Shown here piece after piece: positions 17,046-27,512 of a stretch of DNA of 64,000 nt (within the stretch, counting starts at the first letter, position 1; every line of letters begins with the position of its first letter). Position numbers and translations under genes: made by a program. Source of the DNA: Thioalkalivibrio sp. ALE31 (GTDB lineage Bacteria > Pseudomonadota > Gammaproteobacteria > Ectothiorhodospirales > Ectothiorhodospiraceae). The notes under the pieces are model-generated. The model was given only the letters and a program-made list of their open reading frames with translations, did not search any database and was not told the origin of the DNA. The DNA lies in contig NZ_KB905022.1 in assembly GCF_000377405.1 (NCBI RefSeq), positions 62,001-126,000 on the forward strand. Direction: 5' to 3'.

Positions 17046-18266
17046 GTGAGCAGCAATCAGGGTAGCAACCAGCGTGTGCTCTCCGGCATGCGCCCCACCG
17101 GGCGCCTGCATCTGGGCCATTATCACGGTGTGCTGAAGAACTGGATCGAGTTGCAGCACAACTACGAGTGCTTCTTCTTCGTCGCCGACTGGCATGCGCT
17201 GACCACCCACTACGAGGACCCCGGTGACCTGCAGCAGCATGTGACCGAGATGGTCATCGACTGGCTGGCGGCAGGGGTCAGCCCCGGGTCCGCGACACTG
17301 TTCGTGCAGTCGCGCGTGCCCGAGCATGCCGAGCTGCATCTGCTGCTGTCGATGATCACGCCGCTGGGCTGGCTGGAACGGGTGCCGACCTGGAAAGACC
17401 AGCAGGAGCAGCTGCGCGAGAAGGATCTGGCGACCTACGGCTTCCTCGGCTACCCGGTGCTGCAAAGCGCGGACGTGCTGGCCTACCGCGCCGGCATGGT
17501 CCCGGTGGGCGAGGACCAGGTGTCGCACCTGGAGGTCACGCGCGAGATCGCGCGCCGCTTCAACCACCTCTACGGCCGCGAGCCGGGCTTCGCCGAGAAG
17601 GCGGAGGCCGCTGCCGACAAGATGGGCAAGAAGGCCGCCAAGCGTTACCGCGACCTGCGCAAGCGCTACCAGGAGCAGGGCGAGGACGAGGCCCTGGAGG
17701 TGGCGCGGGCGATGCTCGAGTCGCAGCAGAACATCTCGCTGGGCGACCGCGAGCGCCTGTTCGGCTACCTCGAGGGGGGCGGCAAGATCATCCTGCCGGA
17801 ACCGCAGGCGCGCCTGACCCCGGCCTCGAAGATGCCGGGGCTGGACGGGCGCAAGATGTCCAAGAGCTACGGCAATACCATCAGCCTGCGCACCGAGCCG
17901 GCCGAGGTGGAGAGCCTGATTCGCACCATGCCCACCGACCCTGCGCGGGTGCGGCGCACGGACCCCGGCGATCCGGCCAAGTGCCCGGTGTGGGATCTGC
18001 ACAAGGTCTACACCAGCGAGAGTCAGCGTGAGGAACTCTACACCGGCTGCACCACGGCCGGTATCGGTTGTCTGGACTGCAAGCGGCCCCTGATCGAGGC
18101 GGTGCAGGCGGAGCTGGAGCCGATCCAGCAGCGCGCGAAGGAATACGCCGAGGACCCCGCGCTGGTCCGGTCCATCATCGTCGAGGGCTCCGAGGCGGCC
18201 CGCGAGGAGGCGCGCGAGACCCTGGAAGAGGTGCGCCGGGCCATGGGGCTGGACTACCTGCGATGA
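17046..18266 (+). CDS. trpS: Tryptophan-tRNA ligase
   Basis: A 406-aa class I aminoacyl-tRNA synthetase charging tRNA-Trp. The HIGH-type motif is seen in GRLHLGHYHG and the KMSKS motif is intact in GRKMSKSYGN. At 406 aa it is longer than the ~334-aa E. coli enzyme because of a charged insertion (about residues 180-240, KMGKKAAKRYRDLRKRYQEQ) found in one TrpS subgroup. The GTG start at 17046 is supported by AGGAAGGGA upstream. First gene of a trpS-scpA-scpB run, with 9 nt to scpA. Confidence 0.97.
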   Translation: MSSNQGSNQRVLSGMRPTGRLHLGHYHGVLKNWIELQHNYECFFFVADWHALTTHYEDPGDLQQHVTEMVIDWLAAGVSPGSATLFVQSRVPEHAELHLLLSMITPLGWLERVPTWKDQQEQLREKDLATYGFLGYPVLQSADVLAYRAGMVPVGEDQVSHLEVTREIARRFNHLYGREPGFAEKAEAAADKMGKKAAKRYRDLRKRYQEQGEDEALEVARAMLESQQNISLGDRERLFGYLEGGGKIILPEPQARLTPASKMPGLDGRKMSKSYGNTISLRTEPAEVESLIRTMPTDPARVRRTDPGDPAKCPVWDLHKVYTSESQREELYTGCTTAGIGCLDCKRPLIEAVQAELEPIQQRAKEYAEDPALVRSIIVEGSEAAREEARETLEEVRRAMGLDYLR

Positions 18267-18275
18267 GCCCGGGGC

Positions 18276-19141
18276 ATGGATCCGCACGCTGACGCGAACG
18301 ACGACCTCGAGCGCCCCGCGACGGTCGAGACCGGCGCGGACGGCGAGGTGCTTTATCGCGTGCATGGCGAGCCGGTGGCCGAGCTGCCGGCCGATCTCTA
18401 CATCCCGCCCGATGCCCTGGAGGTCTTTCTTGACTCCTTCGAGGGGCCGCTGGATCTGCTGCTTTACCTGATCCGGCGGCAGAACCTCGACATCCTGGCG
18501 ATCCCCATCGCCGAGATCACCCGCCAGTACATGGCCTACATCGAGGTGATGCGGGCGCTGCGCCTGGAGCTGGCCGGCGAATACCTGGTGATGGCCGCGC
18601 TGCTGGCCGAGATCAAGTCGCGCATGCTGCTGCCGCGGCCGAAGGAGGCCGAGGCGGACGAGGATGCCGACCCGCGCATGGCCCTGATCCGTCAGTTGCA
18701 GGAGTACGAACAGTTCAAGACCGCGGCCGAGCGCCTGGATGCCCTGCCGCGCATGGACCGTGACGTGTTCGCCGCGGGCGCCAGCGTCGAGGCACTGGAG
18801 GGCCCGCCGCCCCCGGCCCCGAGCATGGACGAGCTGATGGAGGCCCTGGCCGCGGTGATGCACCGCGCCAGTCTGATGGCGCACCACCATGTCTCCACCG
18901 AGCAGTTGTCGGTGCGCGAGCGTATGTCCAGCATCCTCGACAGCCTGCACCCCGAGCGCTTCACCGATTTCGTGGCCCTGCTGCTGGCTGCCGAGGGGCG
19001 CCAGGGCGTGGTGGTATCGTTTCTGGCGGTGCTGGAGCTGACCAAGGCGGGCCTGGTCGAATGGGGCCAGAGCGAGCCCTACAGCCCCATCCGGCTGCGC
19101 CGGCGCGGGGCGGCCGTAGACGATGAGGGGGGAGTGCCGGC

Positions 19142-19145
<4 letters not shown>
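18276..19145 (+). CDS. scpA: Segregation and condensation protein A
   Basis: A 289-aa ScpA (kleisin) protein. The signature DSFEGPLDLLLYLIRRQNLD near residue 50 and the helical EIKSRMLLPRP are diagnostic. ScpA bridges the SMC head domains and binds ScpB in chromosome condensation. The last codons overlap the scpB start (GTGA, 19142-19145), so the two are coupled. Placement between trpS and scpB is common in gammaproteobacteria. Confidence 0.97.
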
Positions 19146-19863
<718 letters not shown>

Positions 19864-19867
<4 letters not shown>

Positions 19868-20673
19868 CACTGGGCCGTTTCGGCCGCCTCGGGGCAGTCG
19901 TGCTGCACCAGACGGTTCTCGGCCAACCACTCCATGATGCCGTCGGTCACGTTGTAGAGGTTGTCGTAGCCGAGACCGTCCGCCAGCGCGCGGGCGAGGG
20001 CGCTGGTCCGGTTGCCCACGCGGCAGATCAGCACGACCTCTTCGTCCGGGTCCACCAGGTCGGTGAAGCGTTGCCCGAACTCCGGATGCAGGTCGCCGTT
20101 CTCGTCGAAAGCGGTAATGCGATGGCTGCCCTCGATCACGCCGGTCTCCGCCCACTCGTCCGGCCGGCGGATGTCGACGATTTTCGCGCCTTCCTCGATC
20201 TTCTCCGCCAGTCCCTCGTTGTCCAGGCCACTGAAGGGCGCCCGCTCGACCTCCAGCACCTCGACCTCGAAGCGCAGCGTGGCGTTGGACGGGATGATGT
20301 TGCCCGCGCCGCGTTCGCCGTAGCCCAGCTCCGGCGGGATCACGATCTCGCGCTTGCCGCCCTCGCGCATGCCCATCACCCCCTGTTCGAAGCCCGGGAT
20401 GACCTGACCCCGGCCTAGGGTCAGCGCGAACGGGGTACCGGACTCGCGACTGGAGTCGAACACGCGGCCGTCGTCTTCCAGGGTCCCGGTGTAATGCAGG
20501 GTCGCCGTGTCGTGGCGAACAATCTCCGGACCCTCCCCGCGTTCCACCTCGTGGATCTCGATGGAGGGCTCGGATTCCGCACTGGCGGTTGCCGTGACCA
20601 TCAGGGCCGCAACCAGCGCGGCCGAAAACATAACAATAGGTGTATATGCGAACTGATGAATTGTGTTGTTCAT
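19864..20673 (-). CDS. Periplasmic FKBP-type isomerase fused to a rhodanese domain
   Basis: A 269-aa protein. A Sec signal peptide (to about residue 32, ATASAES) is followed by an FKBP domain (about 36-142; DTATLHYTGTLEDDGRVFDS and VIPPELGYGERGAGNIIP) and a rhodanese domain (about 146-255) with its catalytic cysteine at 217 (ICRVGNRTSAL). The order FKBP-rhodanese in one secreted chain is unusual. It is divergent from the sulfite dehydrogenase genes, so a role in folding or persulfide handling linked to sulfur oxidation is plausible but inferred. Start chosen at the ATG before the signal peptide; an in-frame upstream ATG exists. Confidence 0.88.
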
Positions 20674-20930
20674 TATGTAGATCTCGCTAATATTAAAACT
20701 TTGTGATCGGACTTTATTGTCAGTGACTTGCAGTGGCGTTGTGGTCGGCATTCTACATCGTATTCCCGGCCCCGAATACAGGTGTTAGAAGCGGTATTCT
20801 GGAATCGGTAAAAAATCCCGATCTTTTGTTGCAGGTTTTTAGAGGATGTACTAAAACTGCACTCGGCTGTCCCAGGGAGAGAGGGTCAGCACATGCGATT
20901 TCGATCCGAGTACAAGCCGGAGGCTGGCAA
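20674..20930. promoter_or_regulatory. AT-rich divergent promoter region upstream of the sulfite dehydrogenase
   Basis: About 257 bp, clearly richer in A and T than the neighbouring genes, between the divergent FKBP-rhodanese gene and the sulfite dehydrogenase gene. AT-rich stretches lie at 20640-20720 and 20810-20850. GGAGG at 20919-20923 is the ribosome binding site of the dehydrogenase. No specific operator is recognised. Confidence 0.5.
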
Positions 20931-22262
20931 ATGACAGACCACAAGAATGACCACACCGAACTGCAAAACAAGTCCGACGAAGAGATCAACGAAGCCGGGG
21001 AGCTGACCGAGACGGGCGCGGCCCGCCGTAGCTTCCTGGGCAAACTGGGCAAGGGCGGCGCCGCCCTGGCCGTGTTCGGCATGGGGGCGGAAACCGCCAT
21101 GCAGACCATGTTCAACCGCAGCACCCTGTCGAGCGCCGTCGCCGCCGGCATCGAGGGCTTCCACGTGGACGGCAAGGTGGACGGGTTCATCTGGCTGAAT
21201 GATCGCCCGATCAACGGCGAGCTGCCGCCGCACCTCCTGCACGACGAGGTCACCCCGTTCCCCAACATGTTCATCCGCAACAACGGTGTCCCGCCGGAAA
21301 AGGCCGGCATCGATGCCGCGGCCTGGACCCTCACCGTGCACGGTGAGGCGGCAAATCAGGAGAAGTCCTACACGATCGCCGATCTCAAGGAGAAGTTCGA
21401 GCACCATACCCTGCAGATCTGGATCGAGTGTGGCGGCAACGGCCGTGCCGCATTCGAGCCGTCCCCGCGTGGCAACCAGTGGGATCTGGGTGCGGTCGGC
21501 TGCCCGACCTGGACCGGTGTGCGCCTGCGCGACGTGCTGGAAGACGTCGGCTACGACGCGGACAAGGCCGTGTACATCGGTTACAAGGCGGGCGATGCCC
21601 ACCTCAGCGGTCGCGACGACCTGGACGCCCTGTCCCGTGGCTGCCCGATGCGCAAGGCCCTGGAGGACGAGACCCTGATCGTCTGGGCGATGAATGGCGA
21701 GGACATCCCGGAACAGCACGGCTACCCGCTGCGCCTGATTACGCCTGGCTTCCCGGGTTCCGCCAGCGGCAAGTGGCTGACCGAGATCCTGGTGCGCGAC
21801 CGCGAGCATGATGGTCAGGGCATGACCGGCCACAGCTACCGCGTGCCGCGTCATCCGGTGGAGCCGGGTGCTGACGTGCCGAACGAGGACATGGTCGTCC
21901 TCGAGGAAATGCCGGTGAAGTCGCTGATCACGTATCCGCAGACCGGCGTCGAGACCTCCGCTGGTAGCACGCTGAAGGTCGAGGGCAAGGCGTGGGATGG
22001 CTACGGCGATGTCGAGGAGCTCCACGTGTCGACCGACTACGGGGTGACCTGGCAGAAGGCCGACCTGAAGCGGCCGGTCAACAAGTTTGCCTGGCAAACC
22101 TGGGAGGCGGACATCGAGTTCCCCGAGCAGGGCTTCTATCAGGTGTGGGCCGTGGCCACCAACAGCAAGGGTGACCGTCAGCCGATGGTGCTGCCGGGCT
22201 GGAACCCGCGCGGTTACGGCAACAACAAGGCCCACCACATCGATGTCCGAGTCAAAGCGTAA
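20931..22262 (+). CDS. sorA: Molybdenum sulfite dehydrogenase catalytic subunit (SorA/SoxC-like)
   Basis: A 443-aa sulfite oxidase-family enzyme. A twin-arginine signal (ARRSFLGKLGKGG, Arg32-Arg33) predicts export of the folded cofactor-loaded protein. The Moco domain carries the molybdenum-ligating cysteine in IECGGNGRAAF (Cys167), with HLSGRDDL and GYPLRLITPGFPGSASGKWL downstream; a dimerisation domain follows (TYPQTGVETSAGSTLKVEGK). It would oxidise sulfite to sulfate in the periplasm. The small monohaem cytochrome encoded 9 nt downstream fits SorAB better than SoxCD. Start chosen for the strong GGAGG upstream. Confidence 0.88.
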   Translation: MTDHKNDHTELQNKSDEEINEAGELTETGAARRSFLGKLGKGGAALAVFGMGAETAMQTMFNRSTLSSAVAAGIEGFHVDGKVDGFIWLNDRPINGELPPHLLHDEVTPFPNMFIRNNGVPPEKAGIDAAAWTLTVHGEAANQEKSYTIADLKEKFEHHTLQIWIECGGNGRAAFEPSPRGNQWDLGAVGCPTWTGVRLRDVLEDVGYDADKAVYIGYKAGDAHLSGRDDLDALSRGCPMRKALEDETLIVWAMNGEDIPEQHGYPLRLITPGFPGSASGKWLTEILVRDREHDGQGMTGHSYRVPRHPVEPGADVPNEDMVVLEEMPVKSLITYPQTGVETSAGSTLKVEGKAWDGYGDVEELHVSTDYGVTWQKADLKRPVNKFAWQTWEADIEFPEQGFYQVWAVATNSKGDRQPMVLPGWNPRGYGNNKAHHIDVRVKA

Positions 22263-22271
22263 GGAGCACTA

Positions 22272-22598
22272 ATGAAGTCGAAGATGGTCCTGTTGTTGCC
22301 GGCCATCCTCGGCCTCCTCTGGGTGGCGCCCGCGATCGCGGGCGACCACGTCGAGGCCGCCGAGGAGTACGAGACCGATCCGGAAACCGGCCTGCTCAAG
22401 GCCCCGGGGTTCGATACCGTCAAGAATAATTGCACGGTCTGCCACTCGGCCCGGTTGTTCACGAGCCGCGGGTACACCCGCAAGATCTGGCTGGAACAGA
22501 TCCGCTGGATGCAGGACACCCAGGGGCTCTGGGAGTTTTCTCCCGAAGTGGAGGAAGAGATCCTGGACTACCTGGAAACCTACTACCCACCGAGTTGA
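22272..22598 (+). CDS. sorB: Monohaem cytochrome c subunit of sulfite dehydrogenase (SorB-like)
   Basis: A 108-aa secreted cytochrome c. A signal peptide ends near AIAGD (residue 23-24) and one haem c site is present, Cys54-Thr-Val-Cys57-His58. A likely distal Met ligand is in EQIRWMQDTQG. Size and position directly after the molybdenum subunit match SorB, the electron acceptor of SorA. Electrons would pass on to cytochrome c and the terminal oxidase. An intrinsic terminator follows, closing a two-gene operon. Confidence 0.85.
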   Translation: MKSKMVLLLPAILGLLWVAPAIAGDHVEAAEEYETDPETGLLKAPGFDTVKNNCTVCHSARLFTSRGYTRKIWLEQIRWMQDTQGLWEFSPEVEEEILDYLETYYPPS

Positions 22599-22617
22599 TC
22601 CTGACACGGTGATGACG

Positions 22618-22648
22618 AAACGCCCCGGCTGGTCCGGGGCGTTTTTTT
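22618..22648 (+). terminator. Rho-independent terminator after sorAB-like operon
   Basis: ACGCCCCGG and CCGGGGCGT form a 9-bp stem with a 5-nt loop, followed by seven T. A textbook intrinsic terminator. Confidence 0.95.
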
Positions 22649-22710
22649 GTGGCCTCACTGCATGTTGGCAGGGCGTCGCGCGGGTCGGCGGAAGCGCCTC
22701 GGGGATCCGG

Positions 22711-24942
22711 CTATCCGGCGTTGGCGGGTGTGATTGCCCAGCAGCGATGGGGAGGCGGCGGACGGCGGAAATCCTCGTCCAGGGTCTCGCGGGTGATGTC
22801 GCGGGCAACGAGCCCGGTCAGCGCCGCGTGGTCCAGCTCGAAGCGGCGACGGTTGGTAGAGAAGTACAGCACGCCATCCGGGGTGAGCAGGCGCGCCGCC
22901 GCAAGGATCAGCGGCACATGATCACGCTGGACCTCGAAGTCATCCTCGGTGCGCTTGGAGTTGGAGAAGGTGGGCGGGTCCAGAAAGATCCGCTCGAAGA
23001 CCATGCCGGGCATGTCGGTGGCGCCCTCCAGCCAGCGCACCACGTCCTCGCGCAGTAGCGTGTGGGTGCCCGGAAGGCGACGGCTGCGGCCATCGCGGAT
23101 CTCGGCCTCCAGGCCATTGGCGCGGAAGTTCGCCTCGGCCCATTCCAGGTAGGTATTGGACAGGTCCACGGACACGGTCTGGCGTGCGCCCCCCACCGCG
23201 GCATGCACGCTGACCGCGGCGGTGTAGCAGAACAGGTTCAGCAGGCGCAGGTCGCGGCATTCCTGCTGCAGTCGCAGGCGCATCGGGCGGTGGTCCAGGA
23301 ACAGTCCGGAATCCAGGTAGGCATCCAGGTCCACCCGCAGGCGGCAGCCGTGTTCGACCACCGTGAAGGGCGCGGCCTCGGCGGCCTCGGCGGCCTCGGC
23401 GCGCTGGTACTGCGAGCGTCCCTTCTGGGCCCGGCGTTGCTTGTAGTGCAGGTGCGCGGGTTCGACGCCGGTGACCTCCAGGGTGGCGGCCAGTGCGCCA
23501 CGCAGGCGGGCCTCGGCTCGGGCGGGCTCGACGCTGGCGGGGGCGGCGAACTCCTGCACATGCAGATGCAGCGTCCCGTCTTCCGCCTCGTAGCGGTCAA
23601 TCTGCAGGGGATATTCGGCCAGGTCGGAATCGTAGATGCGGTAGCAGGTGATGCCCTGGCGCCGCGCCCAGCGGGTCAGGTGACGCAGGTTCTTCTGCAG
23701 CCGGTTGGCGAAGTCCGGCGCCGGGATAGCGGGCGGTTCCTCGCGCCGATGGATCTCGAACTGGAGCAGGTGGCAGGCGAGGGTGCCGTTGTAGAAGCGG
23801 TGCTTGTGGCTGGCGCGCAGGCCCAGGCGCTGCGAGTCGGTGGTGTCCGCGACCAGCAGGGCGATATGCCAGCCGCCAAACGCGCTGCGCAGGCGCTCGC
23901 CCAGCAGGCTGTAGAGCTTGATCAGCTCCGGTGTGTTGCCGATGCGTTCGCCGTAGGGCGGGTTGCTGACCAGCATGCCGTGATCGGCCGGGGGCTGCAG
24001 GGTCAGGGCATCGGCCTGATCGAAGCGCGTGCAGTCGCCCACCCCCGCGGCCCGGGCCGCCTTGCGGGCGGCGGCCACCGCGCCCCGGTCGCGGTCGCTG
24101 CCCAGCAGGGGCGGGCCGTCCCAGGGGCGCACGGCGTCGCGGGCCTCGGCCAGGCAGCGGTCCCAGAGCTCCGCATCATGGCCGGACCAGCCCCGGGCCC
24201 GGAATCCCGCGCGCAGCAGCCCCGGTGCGGTACGGGTTGCCATCAGCGCCGCCTCGATCACCAGCGTCCCGCTGCCGCAGAACGGGTCGAGGAACGGCGC
24301 GTCCGGATGGGCCTCCAGGTGCTCCGGCCAGCCCGCACGCATCAGCAGCGCGGCGGCCAGGTTCTCGCGCAGCGGGGCCTGGCCGCCTGCGCCGCGATAG
24401 CCGCGCCGGTGCAGGCCCCCGTTACCGATGTCCAGGCTCAGCTGCGCCTGCCGGCCCTGCAGTTGCAGCAGTACGCGTACGTCCGGGTCGGCCGCGTCCA
24501 CGTCGGGGCGTTCGCCGGTGGCGGCGCGGAAGGCGTCGGCGATGCCGTCCTTCACCCGCACCCCGGCAAAATGGGTATGCCGGATGTGCGAACTCTTGCC
24601 CGTCACGTCCACCGCGAAGGTGGCGCCGAGACCGAACAGGGCGGGCCAGTCCAGGGCTCGGCTGGCGGCGTGGCAGGCATCGCCGTCGGGTTCGTCGAAG
24701 CGGGCCAGGGGCAGCAGGATGCGGCTGGCCACCCGGCTGCCGAGCAGGCAGCGGTACAGCGTGGCAAGGTCCGCCCGGAAGTGGATGCCGGCGCGGTCCT
24801 CGCGCAGATTCGTCGCGCCGAAGCCCTCCAGCTCCCGTGCGACCAGCGGGGCCAGCCCGCCGGCGGCGGTCGCCAGATACACGCGGGTGGTGGCCGCCGG
24901 GTCGTAGGGCAGGATCGTGTCGTCGGCAGGGGTGTCGGTCAT
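22711..24942 (-). CDS. rlmL: Bifunctional 23S rRNA methyltransferase RlmKL
   Basis: A 743-aa two-domain enzyme. The N-terminal half has a THUMP domain and the RlmL methyltransferase (FLDPFCGSGTLVIEAALMA, then the catalytic MLVSNPPYGERIG), which makes m2G2445. The C-terminal half is RlmK (LLNLFCYTAAVSVHAAVGGA, IFLDPPTFSNSKR), which makes m7G2069. The fusion is typical of gammaproteobacteria. It lies alone, with its 3' end about 60 nt after the sorAB terminator on the opposite strand. Confidence 0.96.
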   Translation of the reverse strand: MTDTPADDTILPYDPAATTRVYLATAAGGLAPLVARELEGFGATNLREDRAGIHFRADLATLYRCLLGSRVASRILLPLARFDEPDGDACHAASRALDWPALFGLGATFAVDVTGKSSHIRHTHFAGVRVKDGIADAFRAATGERPDVDAADPDVRVLLQLQGRQAQLSLDIGNGGLHRRGYRGAGGQAPLRENLAAALLMRAGWPEHLEAHPDAPFLDPFCGSGTLVIEAALMATRTAPGLLRAGFRARGWSGHDAELWDRCLAEARDAVRPWDGPPLLGSDRDRGAVAAARKAARAAGVGDCTRFDQADALTLQPPADHGMLVSNPPYGERIGNTPELIKLYSLLGERLRSAFGGWHIALLVADTTDSQRLGLRASHKHRFYNGTLACHLLQFEIHRREEPPAIPAPDFANRLQKNLRHLTRWARRQGITCYRIYDSDLAEYPLQIDRYEAEDGTLHLHVQEFAAPASVEPARAEARLRGALAATLEVTGVEPAHLHYKQRRAQKGRSQYQRAEAAEAAEAAPFTVVEHGCRLRVDLDAYLDSGLFLDHRPMRLRLQQECRDLRLLNLFCYTAAVSVHAAVGGARQTVSVDLSNTYLEWAEANFRANGLEAEIRDGRSRRLPGTHTLLREDVVRWLEGATDMPGMVFERIFLDPPTFSNSKRTEDDFEVQRDHVPLILAAARLLTPDGVLYFSTNRRRFELDHAALTGLVARDITRETLDEDFRRPPPPHRCWAITPANAG

Positions 24943-25008
24943 TGCGGGCTCGGACAGGCAGGGCGGGAAGGCCGCTTATTCTGGCACACCCGGCGGCGAG
25001 TTCGGCCC

Positions 25009-25797
25009 TCAGCGCAGCAGGCGGCGACGGATCAGGAAGGTCGCGAGGATGATGGCGCCGACGCCGTAGGCGGTGATCACGGCCAGATGCGGGAGCCACG
25101 CGTCCGGCCAGGCGCCGGTCATCAGCGGGCGCACGATCTCCAGCACATGCGCCAGTGGCAGGGCCAGCGCCAGGCCCTGCACCCAGCCGGGCAGCTCGGT
25201 CAGCGGGAAGAACACCCCGGAGAGCAGGAGCATGGGGGTGACGGCCAGGGTGAAGTAGTAGAGAAAGAAGTCGTAGCTGCGCGCCAGCGCGGTGATCACC
25301 AGGGCCAGCGCGCCGAAGGTGAATGCGGCCAGGAAGATCACCGGCAGCGCGAGCAGTGCGCGGGCATCGCTGACCAGCCCCAGCAGGCTGGCGACGACCA
25401 GGATGGTGATGGCGCTGATCAGGCCCTTGGTCGCCGCCCAGACGGCCTCGGCGAAGACGATGTCGTCGAGCGTGAGCGGCGTGGCGAGCATGCCCAGCCA
25501 GGTGTTCTGCTCCGCCATGCGGGTGTAGGCGGAATACATGCCCTCGAAGCTGGCGGTGAACATCGCGGAGGAACAGATGATGCCCGAGGCGATGAACACC
25601 ATGTAGCGCATGCCGTCGAGATCGCCGACCAGGCTGCCGAAGCCGTAGCCAAACGCCAGCAGGTACAGGATCGGCTCGCCGAAGTTGCCGAGCATCGACG
25701 GCACGATCAGCTTGCGCCAGACGAGCGCATTGCGTCGCCAGACCGCGACAAAGCGCAGGCTGGGGCGGGGCAGCAGGGGCATCGCGGGATGGGCCAT
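25009..25797 (-). CDS. ABC-2 type transporter permease (NodJ-like)
   Basis: A 262-aa inner-membrane permease with six hydrophobic segments and the ABC-2 signature (FALPLTELPGWVQGLALALPLAHVLEIVRPL-like region; here split as LSGVFFPLTELPGWVQ and LPLAHVLEIVRPLM). The start overlaps the stop of the ATPase gene (TGATG at 25795-25799), so they form a coupled exporter. NodJ itself exports lipo-chitin oligosaccharide, but related proteins occur widely in non-nodulating bacteria with unknown substrates. Confidence 0.88.
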   Translation of the reverse strand: MAHPAMPLLPRPSLRFVAVWRRNALVWRKLIVPSMLGNFGEPILYLLAFGYGFGSLVGDLDGMRYMVFIASGIICSSAMFTASFEGMYSAYTRMAEQNTWLGMLATPLTLDDIVFAEAVWAATKGLISAITILVVASLLGLVSDARALLALPVIFLAAFTFGALALVITALARSYDFFLYYFTLAVTPMLLLSGVFFPLTELPGWVQGLALALPLAHVLEIVRPLMTGAWPDAWLPHLAVITAYGVGAIILATFLIRRRLLR

Positions 25798-26702
25798 CAG
25801 TCGCGCAGTTCGTGTCCGGTGAGTTTCAGGAAGACGTCTTCCAGGTCGGCCTCGCGCAGGGTGGGCTCGTGGCCGAGCGCGCGCAGGCGTTCGCGCAGGC
25901 GGTCCGGCTCGGTCGTGTAGACCAGCCAGGTATCGGCCACCTGGTGGGCGCGGTCCTTCGCCCCCAGTTCGCGCTGCAGCACATCGCCGGCCCCGGCCCC
26001 GCCGACGGTCAGCACCCAGGGTTCGATGTGCTCGGCGATCAGACGGCTGGGGGCGTCACAGGCGATGATGCGGCCGTGGTCGATGATCGCGATGCGATCG
26101 CACAGCTCCTGGGCTTCCTCCATGTAATGCGTGGTCAGCACCAGAGTGACCCCGGAGGCGCGCAGCGCCCGTAGCTGGCGCCACAGGTGATGGCGGGCCT
26201 GTGGGTCCAGCCCGGTGGTGGGCTCGTCCAGGACCACGACCTCGGGCTCGTTGATCAGGGCGCGCGCGAGGGTCAGGCGTCGCTTCATGCCGCCGGACAG
26301 GGCATCGATGCGGGCGCCGCGCTTGTCGTTCAGGTTGACCTGTTCCAGCAGGTGGTCGATGCGTGCCTCGACGCTCGGCCCGGACAGCCCGAAGTAGGCC
26401 GCATAGGTGCGCATGTTCTCGATCACCGTGAAGTCGGGGTCGAGAGTGTCGAACTGCGGGACGATGCCCAGCCGTTCGCGCACGGCGCGTTCGCCCTCGG
26501 GCATTGGCAGGCCCAGGACCTCGACCCGGCCACCGTCGATCGGGGTCATGCCGAGCAGCATGCGCAGGGTGGTGGTCTTGCCGGCCCCGTTGGGACCCAG
26601 CAGCCCGAAGAATTCGCCCGGAGCGATCTCGAGGTCCACGCCGTCGACCACGTGGACGCCGTCGTAGGTCTTGCGGAGCTGGTCGATACGGATCGCGGAC
26701 AC
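25797..26702 (-). CDS. ABC transporter ATP-binding protein (NodI-like)
   Basis: A 301-aa ATPase with Walker A (LLGPNGAGKTTTLRML), the Q-loop (VPQFDTLDPDFTV), the signature LSGGMKRRLTLARALI, Walker B (VVVLDEPTTGLDPQARH) and an H-loop (LTTHYMEEA). The C-terminal extension resembles NodI/CcmA-type exporters. The GTG start at 26702 begins VSAIRIDQLRKTY. It is the first gene of the two-gene exporter operon. Confidence 0.92.
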   Translation of the reverse strand: MSAIRIDQLRKTYDGVHVVDGVDLEIAPGEFFGLLGPNGAGKTTTLRMLLGMTPIDGGRVEVLGLPMPEGERAVRERLGIVPQFDTLDPDFTVIENMRTYAAYFGLSGPSVEARIDHLLEQVNLNDKRGARIDALSGGMKRRLTLARALINEPEVVVLDEPTTGLDPQARHHLWRQLRALRASGVTLVLTTHYMEEAQELCDRIAIIDHGRIIACDAPSRLIAEHIEPWVLTVGGAGAGDVLQRELGAKDRAHQVADTWLVYTTEPDRLRERLRALGHEPTLREADLEDVFLKLTGHELRD

Positions 26703-26780
26703 GGCGGGACTCGCGGCGAAGGGGTGCGCATACCATACCGGTTCGGGGGCCTGCTCCCAATGGCCCGGGGCCGCGCCATG

Positions 26781-26809
26781 AAAAAGGCCCGGATCGTTCG
26801 ATCCGGGCC
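26781..26809 (-). terminator. Rho-independent terminator of the first DsrE-like gene
   Basis: GGCCCGGATC and GATCCGGGCC form a 10-bp stem with a GTTC loop. On the minus strand it is followed by a run of five T, just after the gene ending at 26835. Confidence 0.92.
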
Positions 26810-26834
26810 GGTCGTTCTGATACCGCTGTCGGCG

Positions 26835-27281
26835 TTACGGACGGCTGTAGGTATAACCCTGGTGCTGCAACCAGGAAATATGGGCCACGCCGCTGGGGAT
26901 CACGTCGTCCTCGGAGGCATCGAACAGCTCGTCCAGTGCGATGTTGCGCCCGCGCAGGGTGTTCGCGCAGACCTGGAACTCCACGTCCTGCATCTTCAGG
27001 TTCTCGATGCGCCCGCGCAGGTTCTCGTTGGTCATCGCGGTCTGGAGCAGGCCGAGGCCATCGCCATGCATGACGACCTTGATGTCCATGTTCTCGGCGC
27101 CGACCGCGTTGATGTGGTTCTGGATGTTGCCCATCGCCGCCATGTAGCGCCGTTCGTCATCGTAGTTCACGTGGTAGACGACCTTGTGATAGCCATAGTC
27201 GAAGTCGCCCGCGGCGGCCAGGCCGGGGAGGCTCAGCACCATCGCGAGCAGGGCGGGAAGGATCAGTTTCATTGCGTTCAT
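26835..27281 (-). CDS. Secreted DsrE family protein 1
   Basis: A 148-aa protein with a signal peptide (cleavage near LAAAGDF, residue 24) and a DsrE-like domain. A single conserved cysteine lies at 105 (FQVCANT) and the C-terminus carries the QHQGYTY motif. It is a close paralogue of the next gene (shared HKVVYHVNYD, NIQNHINAVGA, KVVMHG). DsrE proteins bind or relay sulfane sulfur on cysteine; the periplasmic versions are uncharacterised. ATG at 27281 is preceded by AGGAGG. It has its own terminator. Confidence 0.88.
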   Translation of the reverse strand: MNAMKLILPALLAMVLSLPGLAAAGDFDYGYHKVVYHVNYDDERRYMAAMGNIQNHINAVGAENMDIKVVMHGDGLGLLQTAMTNENLRGRIENLKMQDVEFQVCANTLRGRNIALDELFDASEDDVIPSGVAHISWLQHQGYTYSRP

Positions 27282-27450
27282 TGCACAGGTTCCTCCTGAA
27301 ACAATCACGAACCCGGGCGGGTCTTGGGTACGCCACGGGGCCTTGCGCCGGGGTTGGCGCGCCGCGACCGGGGGCTTCACTGGGAAGGCGGTCGGCGGCT
27401 GTTTATAAGACGCACGGGGCATGCGCCTATTCCCGTTCGGGCGGAACAAC

Positions 27451-27481
27451 AAAAAGAAAAAGGCCCGGGAAAACCCGGGCC
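27451..27481 (-). terminator. Rho-independent terminator of the second DsrE-like gene
   Basis: GGCCCGGG and CCCGGGCC form an 8-bp stem with an AAAA loop; on the minus strand it ends in a T-rich run. It separates the two DsrE paralogues. Confidence 0.92.
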
Positions 27482-27512
27482 CAAAAAGACCACCAAAGGA
27501 GGAAGGGGTGGT